Source of the DNA: Desertivirga arenae
GTDB lineage: Bacteria > Bacteroidota > Bacteroidia > Sphingobacteriales > Sphingobacteriaceae
DNA length: 64,000 nucleotides
NCBI RefSeq assembly: GCF_017355785.1
Contig: NZ_JAFEWE010000001.1
Span: forward strand, 965,332 to 1,029,331
Direction: 5' to 3'
The notes under the pieces were generated by a model. That model saw nothing but the letters and a program-made list of their open reading frames with translations. It had not been told where the DNA came from and made no database searches. Below, piece after piece: positions 47,756 through 56,243 of the stretch (positions within the stretch are counted from its first letter, which is position 1; each line of letters opens with the position of its first letter). The translations under genes and the position numbers were made by a program.

Positions 47756-49155
47756 ACAAAAGTGCTATGAAAGTCAGAAGGTGTTTTGTTGTTTTTATCC
47801 TGTTTTTTAAAGTTTCGTTTTCTCAAACTCCCTCTAAGCCGGTCACTGACAATAGTCAGGGATTAAAGGTCAACCTTAACCAGGACGGCTCGAAATTTCT
47901 GCGTTTTGTGATCTGGAATCAGATCTGGGCAAGGAGCATACAAAATAACCCGGGAACTTTGGTGGGGAGTGAAGCAGCACGCAGAACCTTTGATATCGGA
48001 GCTCGTAGAATCCGTACCATCGCTTACGCTCAGTTATCTCCCCGTTATCTTATCCTAACACATATTGGAATCAACAATCAAACATTTATTAACAATGGGA
48101 GCGCTGGAAATAGCGGTACAGGAGCAAACGGAGCGGGCAAAAAACCGCAGATTTTCTATCATGATGTATGGAACGAATATGCTATCATTCCGGCTAAAGA
48201 TCCCGGGACAGGAAAGCAAAATAAATTTACTAACTTCATAGGTGCGGGTCTACATTACTGGAACGGTTTATCCCGCCAGAATTCAGCCAGTACATCTAAT
48301 CTTTTGATGATCGATGCCCCTGGATTTAATTGGCCGACACTTGAAATGTCTGATCAGCTCACCAGGCAATTTGGAATATATACTAAAGGGGTCCTGGGAA
48401 AGATCCATTACCAGGCCTGCATTAATAAACCTTTTGCAACCAGTAACACTCCTGTTGCAGGTGGTCCTGCCGTTGATAATAATGGAAATTCAAAGGCTTC
48501 ACTAGGCGGCTATTTTGATTATCAATTTCTGGATCAGGAAAGTAACATTTTACCCTTCAAAGTTGGAACTTACCTGGGAACTAAAAAGGTTTTCAATATA
48601 GGTGCAGGCTTTCTAAGCGATAAGGATGGCACAAAGAGTCTTACTACGAATAACGAACTTAAAAAACACGACATAAAGATTTATTGTGTAGATGCCTTTG
48701 CCGATCTACCTGTTGGCGGCAAAGCCAGTAAAATGTCACTAACTGCCTTGACATCTTTCTACAATTACAACTATGGCCCTAACTACATCAGGGCATCAGG
48801 AACAATGAATACGGGTGTTGTGGATCCCGGGTTTACAGGTGTTAAAGCACAGGAAGGTGCTGGTAATGCCAGATATGTTTTAGGAACGGGTAAAATTTGG
48901 TATACACAGGCCGGATTTCTGCTTCCTCAGCAGATCAGTAAAAAAGTAAGGATTCAACCCATGGCAGCATATACTGTCAAAAATTTAGAAGCTCTGGATG
49001 AGTCAGGAAGTTATTATGACATTGGATCCAACTTTTATATCGATGGCCATAATGCTAAGATAACAATCCAATATTCAGACAGACCCTTATACAATAACAA
49101 TAAAATATTCGAAAGAGCGGGGGAATGGATAATGCAGTTCCAGATATATCTCTAA
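47737..49155 (+). CDS. Outer-membrane porin-like beta-barrel protein
   Basis: A 472-residue protein (462 if the in-frame ATG at 47767 is used). The ATG at 47737 has a perfect SD sequence 8 nt upstream; the ATG at 47767 gives a tidier signal peptide (MKVRRCFVVFILFFKVSFSQ). The mature part begins with GLKVNLNQDGSKFLRFVIWNQIWARS, typical of Bacteroidota porin-like barrels, and ends in WIMQFQIYL, with alternating barrel strands throughout. It probably forms a diffusion channel for small solutes. It is transcribed alone, between the sensor and lone CheB genes, and its leader carries an unusual hairpin. Confidence 0.82.
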   Translation: MLTSFFYKSAMKVRRCFVVFILFFKVSFSQTPSKPVTDNSQGLKVNLNQDGSKFLRFVIWNQIWARSIQNNPGTLVGSEAARRTFDIGARRIRTIAYAQLSPRYLILTHIGINNQTFINNGSAGNSGTGANGAGKKPQIFYHDVWNEYAIIPAKDPGTGKQNKFTNFIGAGLHYWNGLSRQNSASTSNLLMIDAPGFNWPTLEMSDQLTRQFGIYTKGVLGKIHYQACINKPFATSNTPVAGGPAVDNNGNSKASLGGYFDYQFLDQESNILPFKVGTYLGTKKVFNIGAGFLSDKDGTKSLTTNNELKKHDIKIYCVDAFADLPVGGKASKMSLTALTSFYNYNYGPNYIRASGTMNTGVVDPGFTGVKAQEGAGNARYVLGTGKIWYTQAGFLLPQQISKKVRIQPMAAYTVKNLEALDESGSYYDIGSNFYIDGHNAKITIQYSDRPLYNNNKIFERAGEWIMQFQIYL

Positions 49156-49244
49156 TAATCCCCCTCCTATCAGTAACTATTCAGTCACCTTAAAACCAAA
49201 TATTTTAATAGAGGTTATAGTTATACAGAAGCAAATAGGATTGT

Positions 49245-49829
49245 TTGATGGAGAAACCTTTATTGGTAATTGGAATTGGTGCCTCTGCAGGTGGATTGAA
49301 AGCACTAACTGATTTTTTTCAACACGTAGACACGTCTACAGGCGTAGCTTTCGTAATTATTCAACATTTGTATGTTCATGCACGCAGTCGACTCGACTAC
49401 TTTATGTCAAGAACAACCAAAATGAAAGTTTGCAGGGTGGATGCACCTACAAAGGTAGAAGCAAATAAAGTTTATGTTTTACCGGAAGGTAAAATGATGG
49501 TCATACAAAAGGGCGTTCTATACCTTCGAGACAGGGGAAATGAAGAAGTAATTAACCGCGCTGTAGACATTTTTTTCAAATCACTTGCCGAAGATTGTAA
49601 AGAACGAGCTATCGGTATAATCCTTTCCGGAACCGGAACAGATGGACTTGAAGGCGCAAAAGCGATTGAAGATAAAGGAGGACGTATCCTCGTTCAAGAC
49701 CCCGCTACCACAAGGTTCAACAGCATGCCATCTCAGATCGTAAATAGAAACCATCCTACACTTATCCTTCCACCTGCTGAACTTGCAGAATCGTTAAACT
49801 GGCACCTGGAACAACTAACCGCCACTTAA
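49245..49829 (+). CDS. Stand-alone CheB-type methylesterase domain
   Basis: A 194-residue cytoplasmic protein consisting only of the CheB catalytic domain. The Ser-His-Asp triad is visible: Ser14 in GIGASAGG, His41 in VIIQH and Asp133 in LSGTGTDG, spaced much as in Salmonella CheB. CheB removes methyl groups or deamidates glutamines on chemoreceptors, but there is no receiver domain and no che cluster or chemoreceptor in this window. In Bacteroidota such domains also occur with CheR and PAS kinases in signalling unrelated to flagella. Its stop overlaps the convergent dGTPase stop by 3-4 bp. Confidence 0.88.
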   Translation: MMEKPLLVIGIGASAGGLKALTDFFQHVDTSTGVAFVIIQHLYVHARSRLDYFMSRTTKMKVCRVDAPTKVEANKVYVLPEGKMMVIQKGVLYLRDRGNEEVINRAVDIFFKSLAEDCKERAIGIILSGTGTDGLEGAKAIEDKGGRILVQDPATTRFNSMPSQIVNRNHPTLILPPAELAESLNWHLEQLTAT

Positions 49830-51166
49830 CTCATAGAAGGAAAGGAAATTCCTTTAATCTTGCGGTAGAGTTCTACCGCATAGATATCCGTCATACCGGA
49901 TACAAAGTCGAGGACAGCCATTATTTTCGAATAAGTATCCTCATTACCGGTCAAGAACTGCTTTGGAATTAACTGTACTAATTTTTCATGATAACTTGAA
50001 TCATTCTGTAAATAAGCAGGAATAAATTCTTCCAGCAGGCCCCCTATTACTTTATAACCAGCCACCTCTATTTGAACAACCGAGCTGTTATTGTAAATTC
50101 TCTCTATAGAAACTTCCGCAATCTTTCTCCAAGCGTTGCTTAACTCGGAAGGGATGGCATCAGTAAGAGACTTATTAAAATCTCCTTTTAATAAAGTCTC
50201 CTGCTCATTAAAGAAAACATCGGAACATGCCCTTACCATTGCACTAATACTTCTTGCACGTAACAACCCCACCTTGGCATCCTCGTCTTCCATCTCTGCA
50301 AGTCGCTTAGGCAGATTTTCACTAAAGCATAAGGGCATCAATAGATCTTCAACTTCCTTATAAGTCAGGATCTTTAATCTGTGAGCATCTTCAAGATCGA
50401 TAATGTTATAACAGATATCATCTGCGGCCTCAACCAGATAAACTAAAGGATGCCTTTTGTAGACTAATGGGGCATCTTGTACCTTCTCTAAACCTAACTC
50501 CTCAGCAATCTTCCTAAAGGTTTCCTCCTCCGTCTGAAAAAAACCATACTTCTTGGTATAGATATTCTTTTTATTGTGACCGGCAATTGAAGCGCAGGGA
50601 TATTTTGCAATAGAGGCGAGTGTGGAATAAGTAAGAGCGAAACTGCCATTGCCTTTTCCTGCAAAGGAATGGGTTAAAATGCGAAGAGCGTTAGCATTGC
50701 CTTCAAACTTGATGATATCCCTCCACTGTGTTTCTGTTACCAGTTCCTTGTATTGCTTTCCTTCTCGTTCCTTGAAATAGTGGGATATAGCAGTTTCTCC
50801 AGAATGTCCGAATGCCGGATTCCCCATGTCATGGGCAATACAGGCCGCCGCAACAATATTACCGATTTCGCTGATAAGCGGTAAATTTTTATCCAGATCT
50901 GCTTGCTGTTCTTTCAATTTGTTGTAAAAGATACGTCCAAGAGATCTCCCAACGCTTGCAACTTCTAAGCTATGAGTCAAACGGTTGTGTACAAAGACAC
51001 TGCCCGGCAAAGGAAATACCTGGGTTTTATTCTGCAGTCTTCTGAACGGAGATGAAAAGATCAGGCGATCATAATCAATTTGAAATTCAGACCGTGCCTC
51101 TTCTGCACTTTGTACTTTCTTCTCATTTCCCCAGCGTTTTGCTGAAAGCAGTTTTTCCCATTCCAT
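49826..51166 (-). CDS. dgt: Deoxyguanosinetriphosphate triphosphohydrolase (dGTPase)
   Basis: About 446 residues from the ATG at 51166, which gives the conserved start MEWEKLLSAKRWG; a longer frame from 51232 adds a non-conserved 22 residues. It is an HD-superfamily phosphohydrolase: FSSPFRRLQNKTQVFPL, NRLTHSLEVASVGRSLG and the HD motif AHDMGNPAFGHSGE are all present, as is VEAADDICYNIIDLEDA later on. The enzyme splits dGTP to deoxyguanosine and triphosphate, helping to set dNTP pools. It is cytoplasmic. Its 5' leader contains an inverted repeat at 51234-51254. Confidence 0.93.
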   Translation of the reverse strand: MEWEKLLSAKRWGNEKKVQSAEEARSEFQIDYDRLIFSSPFRRLQNKTQVFPLPGSVFVHNRLTHSLEVASVGRSLGRIFYNKLKEQQADLDKNLPLISEIGNIVAAACIAHDMGNPAFGHSGETAISHYFKEREGKQYKELVTETQWRDIIKFEGNANALRILTHSFAGKGNGSFALTYSTLASIAKYPCASIAGHNKKNIYTKKYGFFQTEEETFRKIAEELGLEKVQDAPLVYKRHPLVYLVEAADDICYNIIDLEDAHRLKILTYKEVEDLLMPLCFSENLPKRLAEMEDEDAKVGLLRARSISAMVRACSDVFFNEQETLLKGDFNKSLTDAIPSELSNAWRKIAEVSIERIYNNSSVVQIEVAGYKVIGGLLEEFIPAYLQNDSSYHEKLVQLIPKQFLTGNEDTYSKIMAVLDFVSGMTDIYAVELYRKIKGISFPSMS

Positions 51167-51378
51167 GTTGCAAAGTAAACGAAAGACCGCGGAATTAGGA
51201 ACCGGAAATGATAATGCAATGAACGAAAGCAAGCCTGCAAGTACGGCTTGCAGGGTGATAAAGCTAAATTGGTACCGACTTTGCTAAACAAATTTCAGTT
51301 ATCAATTTTAAAGTAACCTTTTTTGTAGTTATAAGTAAACCAAATAATTAATTATTATTCTATCTAAAAAAGCAACTT

Positions 51379-51780
51379 ATGAGTAAAACAGCAGCGGTAG
51401 TAAAAGATTTAGGTCGATCGCAAGTGATCAGATTTCTTTTTGTAGGTTTCATCTGCTTTCTTCTTGAGTTTTTCACATTTACTTTACTTATCGATGTTTT
51501 TCACGTAAAATATACACATGCTAACCTTCCGTCTATTAGTGTGGCGATAGTAGCAAGTTACTTTCTGAGTCGTAAACTGGTATTTGACTCAACTCGTTAT
51601 AATGACCGTTTAACCTTTATTCTTTTTATTGCCTTTACATTGGCTGGTGTGGTTTTAAACCAATTTCTACTTTGGTTTACAGTTGAAAAACTTCACCTTA
51701 ATGTTAAGGTATCTAAAGTTACGGCAGTAGCAGTAGTATCTGGCTTTAATTATATTACGAAACGATTCTTTGTTTTCTAG
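51379..51780 (+). CDS. GtrA-like membrane protein
   Basis: A 133-residue protein with four hydrophobic helices and the GtrA pattern: QVIRFLFVGFICFLLEFFTF, a central VASYFLSRKLVFD and a terminal NYITKRFFVF. GtrA-family proteins are thought to help move undecaprenyl-linked sugars across the inner membrane during surface-glycan decoration. There is no partner glycosyltransferase adjacent. It is transcribed alone and ended by the hairpin at 51844-51869. Confidence 0.9.
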   Translation: MSKTAAVVKDLGRSQVIRFLFVGFICFLLEFFTFTLLIDVFHVKYTHANLPSISVAIVASYFLSRKLVFDSTRYNDRLTFILFIAFTLAGVVLNQFLLWFTVEKLHLNVKVSKVTAVAVVSGFNYITKRFFVF

Positions 51781-51843
51781 TTGAGTTAGAAGGAAAATCC
51801 CGAAAGAGAGAAGATAATTTTATACAAATATTGAGAAAGAGAA

Positions 51844-51875
51844 GAGGGTGCCTGAATCCAGGTACCCTCATTTTG
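51844..51875 (+). terminator. Terminator after the GtrA-like gene
   Basis: GAGGGTGCCTG pairs with CAGGTACCCTC (one G-U pair) around the loop AATC, followed by ATTTTG on the plus strand. It lies between convergent genes and may serve both. Confidence 0.75.
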
Positions 51876-51887
51876 TAAAGCGCTCAA

Positions 51888-52703
51888 CTAAACAATCTCT
51901 TTTTTCTTAGTTTTTTTAAGCTTTTTCTTTGCCTGAAGATTTTTGTGCTGGATCTTCTTCGGGCGCTCTTCCATCTCGATCGCTATATTAAGCAGATCAC
52001 GAATTACTACAGATGCACACATCCCGCCGAATGCAGCCGGTAGATAGGATATGGTACCGTATGCCGAACGTTTAAAGTTACTTCCGTCTGTCATGATTAA
52101 TGAATCGCGTTTTACTTCCTCAATTGAAAAAACTGCCTTTATTCCAGAGGTGATTCCTAATTTCTTTCCACGCTTACGAACGTATTCAGCAAAACGACAT
52201 TGGTAAGTGTCGAATAGATCAGTAACTCGAAGTTTAGAGGGATCAAACTTTCCTCCTGCTCCCATTGAACTTACAATTCGCTGGCCTGTGTTAAAAGCAG
52301 TGGATAGTAAGGTTACTTTAGGTGTAATACTGTCAATGCAGTCCATTACATAATCGAACTTAGTCTCTAATATCTCACGGCATTTTTGTGGTGTCAAAAA
52401 ATCTCTTACCACATGTAGCCTCAGATCAGGATTAATAGAAAGCAACCTCTCCTGCATAATCTCTGCTTTTGAAACCCCGTGATTGGTTGCTAAGGCTGGC
52501 AGTTGCCTGTTCCTGTTTGAGGGATCTACCACGTCCCCGTCAACAATCGTCATCTCTCCCACTCCCGATCTGCAAATAAACTCAGCAGCGAAAGATCCTA
52601 CCCCACCTAACCCAACAACAAGCACATGCTTTGTCTGTAATACATCAATACCTTCATTGCCCACCAATAAGGCAGACCGCGACAGCCATCCTAAATCAGT
52701 CAT
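51888..52703 (-). CDS. tcdA: tRNA threonylcarbamoyladenosine dehydratase TcdA
   Basis: A 271-residue E1/ThiF-like protein. It begins with the TcdA pattern WLSRSALLVGNEGIDVLQ, then the nucleotide-binding VVGLGGVGSFAAE, the NRQLPAL region and DYVMDCIDSITPKVTL. TcdA cyclises the t6A nucleotide at position 37 of ANN-decoding tRNAs in an ATP-dependent dehydration. The last about 25 residues are an unusual Lys-rich tail (KKIQHKNLQAKKKLKKTKKK), perhaps an RNA-binding extension. It starts 27 bp after the TatD-like gene stop and is probably co-transcribed with it. Confidence 0.93.
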   Translation of the reverse strand: MTDLGWLSRSALLVGNEGIDVLQTKHVLVVGLGGVGSFAAEFICRSGVGEMTIVDGDVVDPSNRNRQLPALATNHGVSKAEIMQERLLSINPDLRLHVVRDFLTPQKCREILETKFDYVMDCIDSITPKVTLLSTAFNTGQRIVSSMGAGGKFDPSKLRVTDLFDTYQCRFAEYVRKRGKKLGITSGIKAVFSIEEVKRDSLIMTDGSNFKRSAYGTISYLPAAFGGMCASVVIRDLLNIAIEMEERPKKIQHKNLQAKKKLKKTKKKEIV

Positions 52704-52730
52704 TCTACGAAATCAAATTCTATATTTCAA

Positions 52731-53411
52731 TTAAAAGGAGCTTTGTGATGCATCCTTCCGTAAACTCACCCAATTTGCAAAGATAAATTCTTTCAGCTCA
52801 TTCACCGTGCATTTTCTTACAACAGCGGCTGCTTCATACACTTCTTCAATCCGTATTTCCTGATCATCAGTCTCAAGGAATACTTTTTCGATAGGTAATT
52901 GTTCAAGCAATGCTCTTGCATTAGAACCTTCCCTCATAATTGCTCCCCCTATTGAGAAATAGAAGCCTGCTTTTAATAACTGTAATCCAGTTTCTACTTT
53001 ATTATTATATCCATGTATTACCATTGGTACCCTTGGATTTAGTTTTTTCTTTATTGCCAGTAGTTCGCTGAAACACTTTACACAGTGGATAACAAGCGGT
53101 TTATTAACTCTTTCGGCCAGTTTTATCTGCTTTTCAAACGCGAATTCCTGAAATTTCAACTCAGGCCCTCGTAAACGGTCCAAACCGCACTCTCCAATTA
53201 AGTGTACCGTTTGCATTTCAGCCAGTGCCTCCAACTTATGAAATTGTTTTTCAAATTCAGACTTGTCAAGATACCAGGGATGTATTCCCACTGAAAATAC
53301 CGAATCTTGTCCTTCAAGTACTTGAACATCATCCTTTCCAACAATAAGGTTTTGTACAGACTGAACCTCTGACTTTTTACCGGGAAAATGAGTGTGGAAG
53401 TTTAAGTACAT
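52731..53411 (-). CDS. TatD-like metal-dependent hydrolase
   Basis: A 226-residue amidohydrolase-superfamily protein. It shows the metal-binding N-terminal HTH (NFHTHFPG, His6 and His8), a GIHPWYL strand, the Glu in IGECGLD, PLVIHCVK, MVIHGYNN and the late ETDD. It is shorter than E. coli TatD (about 260), like other small Bacteroidota members. TatD proteins are Mg-dependent nucleases acting in DNA turnover; the role of this shorter group is less certain. First gene of the pair with tcdA. Confidence 0.85.
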   Translation of the reverse strand: MYLNFHTHFPGKKSEVQSVQNLIVGKDDVQVLEGQDSVFSVGIHPWYLDKSEFEKQFHKLEALAEMQTVHLIGECGLDRLRGPELKFQEFAFEKQIKLAERVNKPLVIHCVKCFSELLAIKKKLNPRVPMVIHGYNNKVETGLQLLKAGFYFSIGGAIMREGSNARALLEQLPIEKVFLETDDQEIRIEEVYEAAAVVRKCTVNELKEFIFANWVSLRKDASQSSF

Positions 53412-53688
53412 CTAACGATCCATTGAGCGATAAAGATCAGAATAAAAGTTAAAAGCCTATAAAAAAGCTGATCAGGCCTTCCAAAGAAAAGCATAATTAA
53501 CAGGCATTCCGAACTATTAACCTTAAAACCAACAACATCATTTAACAACCTTTTGACCATCAAGCTATTAAATACTCCATTATTACCTTTTTAAGCTTAA
53601 AGAAGTTACACTTATATTAAATCTCTAAAATCGGAGAACCCTAAACTTCCTCTTCCCAATTTGCCAACTTCTCCTTAATTTAGCGGCG

Positions 53689-55515
53689 ATGGATAATTTT
53701 ATAGTGTCGGCGAGGAAATACCGGCCAGCAACGTTTGAAAGCGTTGTGGGCCAGCAACACATTACTAACACTTTAAAAAATGCCATCAAGAATAATCAAC
53801 TTGCTCAAGCTTTTCTTTTTTGCGGTCCGCGTGGAGTAGGAAAAACTACTTGTGCACGTATTTTGGCAAAAACAATCAATTGCCAAAACTTAACCCCTCA
53901 AATAGAAGCCTGCGGTGAATGTGATTCATGCCGATCTTTCCAGAACGGGAATTCCTTTAGTATCCATGAACTAGATGCTGCATCAAACAATTCGGTAGAT
54001 GATATCAGAAGCTTGATTGAGCAGGTAAGAATCCCACCCCAAACAGGAAAGTACAAGATCTATATTATAGATGAGGTTCACATGCTATCTCAGGCTGCTT
54101 TTAATGCCTTCCTGAAAACCCTTGAAGAGCCGCCTTCTTATGCAATCTTCATCCTCGCGACAACAGAAAAGCATAAGATCCTTCCTACTATTTTATCCAG
54201 ATGTCAAATCTTTGATTTCAACAGAATCAGAGTGGAAGACATGGCCAGTCACCTGGCCTCGATAGCTAAAAAAGAAAGTGTTGGGTTTGATGCTGACGGA
54301 CTTCACCTCATTGCCCAAAAAGCAGATGGAGGTTTACGAGACGCTCTTTCTATGTTCGACCAGATCGTTAGCTTCTCGAACCGGAACGTCACCTACCGTT
54401 CTGTTATTGATAATCTGAACATTCTTGATTACGACTACTACTTTAAAGTAACAGACACACTCCTGAAGGAAGACATTGCCGGGACACTGCTCATTTTCGA
54501 TGAGATCCTTGCTAATGGCTTTGATGGTAATAACTTCATCACAGGTCTTGCTTCCCACTTCCGAAATCTGCTTGTAGGAAAAGACCAGGCAACGCTGAAA
54601 TTGCTTGAAGTAAGTGAAGGTATCCGTCAAAAGTATTTGGAACAATCTAAAGCAGCTTCCGCTTCCTTCCTGCTGTCAGGCCTCAATATTGCGAATCAGT
54701 GCGATCTGAACTATAAAAACAGTAAAAATCAGCGATTACAGGTGGAACTGGCACTCATAAAAATATGTCATATTCCTTCAGCACTAAGTTTAACCTCTTC
54801 AACACCTTCTGAAGCGGTAAAAAAAAAACCTGATACCCCAGTAAGCAATTCCACCCTCGCAGTTGAATCTCAGGCAGCTACAACTAATACCAGGGAGCCC
54901 GTAAGTCATCAACAGGCACCACCGCAGAAACCACAGAGCGGTCCTGCTACAGGAAATATCCCTGTTGCTAAGCCGTCAGGAACTCCTGTTTCTTCAGCGG
55001 CACCTGCTCCGGTAGCCGAACGTCCGAAAATTGCGATAAAGCCAGTATCAGCCATCCCTTCAATTATCCCAAGCCTTAACGATCTGTCGGGCAGTAACAC
55101 AGAAAAGGAAGAAGATAAAGGGCCTCAGTATGTGACAGGTGATAGTCGTGAACATTTCAGCCAGCAGACCTTTGTACAAGAGTGGGCAAAGTATGCAGAC
55201 AAGGCCAACCGGGAAAGTAAGATCAACTTGTATACCTTAATGACTTCAAATGCTCCTACACTTTTAGATAACTATCATATAGAAGTTGTTATCGAGAACA
55301 AAATACAGGAGATGACGCTTTCAGTTGAAAAGGTTGACCTTTTGAACTATTTACGAACTCAACTTCGAAACTTTGATATAGATATCGTTACCAGGCAGAT
55401 AGAGAAAAACGAAAAGCGGCGTTTGTATACTTCTGTTGAAAAATACCAGGCTCTTGCAGAGAAGAATCCCACTCTTGAAGAATTCAAGAGACGATTTAAT
55501 TTGAGCGTGGAATAA
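53689..55515 (+). CDS. dnaX: DNA polymerase III gamma/tau subunit
   Basis: A 608-residue clamp-loader ATPase. The N-terminus YRPATFESVVGQQHI, Walker A GPRGVGKT (residues 46-53), the zinc-binding CGECDSC, DEVH box and the SRC sensor region (LPTILSRCQIFDF) are all as expected. Residues about 365-485 form a Pro/Ala/Ser-rich linker, followed by a C-terminal tau-like domain (HFSQQTFVQEWAKYADKANRES). It loads the sliding clamp and connects the replicase. Transcribed alone; a hairpin follows at 55543-55574. Confidence 0.95.
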   Translation: MDNFIVSARKYRPATFESVVGQQHITNTLKNAIKNNQLAQAFLFCGPRGVGKTTCARILAKTINCQNLTPQIEACGECDSCRSFQNGNSFSIHELDAASNNSVDDIRSLIEQVRIPPQTGKYKIYIIDEVHMLSQAAFNAFLKTLEEPPSYAIFILATTEKHKILPTILSRCQIFDFNRIRVEDMASHLASIAKKESVGFDADGLHLIAQKADGGLRDALSMFDQIVSFSNRNVTYRSVIDNLNILDYDYYFKVTDTLLKEDIAGTLLIFDEILANGFDGNNFITGLASHFRNLLVGKDQATLKLLEVSEGIRQKYLEQSKAASASFLLSGLNIANQCDLNYKNSKNQRLQVELALIKICHIPSALSLTSSTPSEAVKKKPDTPVSNSTLAVESQAATTNTREPVSHQQAPPQKPQSGPATGNIPVAKPSGTPVSSAAPAPVAERPKIAIKPVSAIPSIIPSLNDLSGSNTEKEEDKGPQYVTGDSREHFSQQTFVQEWAKYADKANRESKINLYTLMTSNAPTLLDNYHIEVVIENKIQEMTLSVEKVDLLNYLRTQLRNFDIDIVTRQIEKNEKRRLYTSVEKYQALAEKNPTLEEFKRRFNLSVE

Positions 55516-55542
55516 ATTAAAGCAATACCTCAAATAATAAGA

Positions 55543-55574
55543 AAGGTAATAAAAGCGGAAGCTTCTATTACCTT
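55543..55574. terminator. Bidirectional terminator between dnaX and the acidic-protein gene
   Basis: AAGGTAATA and TATTACCTT form a perfect 9-bp arm pair, with a smaller inner stem. It sits between the two convergent genes. T runs are short on both strands, so efficiency is uncertain. Confidence 0.5.
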
Positions 55575-55628
55575 AAAAAATATCAATATTTAATCGACCT
55601 TACTTCTCAACTTCGAACTTCAGTATTT

Positions 55629-56093
55629 TTACTTCAAATACTCATTTCCCCCAAGATCATCGGGACTTTCATCGTTCTTCGGATAACCCTCTTCATCCAA
55701 ATCGTCACGATCATCTTCTGGTGTGTGGGCTAACTCTTCATCAAGAGGATCCAGTTCTACAATCTTCCCGCTGTCAATGTGCATCCCAAATTCTTCAATT
55801 GCCGGATCTACCACTTCAACATCATTTGCTCTGCGGTATTCGTCTACTGCTGTAATGTTTGCCTCATCATAATCAGAGTCGAAATCACTTCCGCTTTTTA
55901 CAGCTGTATTATATGGATCGGGATGGTCATAATCTTCGTCTTTACTGTCAACATCCAGCTCGAAGCTGTCTGTATCCTCGTTAAAAGAAAGATCATCCTT
56001 ACTTATCTCTGCGCCCAATTGTTCTTTCATTTCTTTATCTCTATCCAGATTTTCATCATTAGAACCCGGATAAAACGAATTTTTCTCTCCCAT
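55629..56093 (-). CDS. Highly acidic hypothetical protein
   Basis: A protein of about 154 residues from the ATG at 56093 (MGEKNSFYPGSND); an upstream ATG at 56132 would add 13 hydrophobic residues and is less likely. No domain is recognised. Asp and Glu make up a very large share, with repeated acidic clusters (DVDSKDEDYDHPDP, SDFDSDYDEAN, DDRDDLDEEGYP), so it is probably disordered. Similar acidic proteins are seen across Sphingobacteriaceae from memory, with no known role. It is convergent with dnaX and divergent from icd. Confidence 0.75.
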   Translation of the reverse strand: MGEKNSFYPGSNDENLDRDKEMKEQLGAEISKDDLSFNEDTDSFELDVDSKDEDYDHPDPYNTAVKSGSDFDSDYDEANITAVDEYRRANDVEVVDPAIEEFGMHIDSGKIVELDPLDEELAHTPEDDRDDLDEEGYPKNDESPDDLGGNEYLK

Positions 56094-56200
56094 TAGATTA
56101 GTTTTTACTATATCTATTAAAGAAAAAATCACTTATAAATGTTTTTACACTACAGTAGAATTTGAAATAGAATCAAACACCGGCTTTTTTGCAATTTTTA

Positions 56201-56208
56201 TATCTTTG
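56201..56208 (+). promoter_or_regulatory. -7 promoter box of icd
   Basis: TATCTTTG is a perfect TAnnTTTG match, 36 bp before the icd ATG. I do not see a convincing TTTG at the expected upstream spacing. Confidence 0.5.
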
Positions 56209-56243
56209 CGACGCTCAGATAAACATAAAAACAAATTCAAAGC

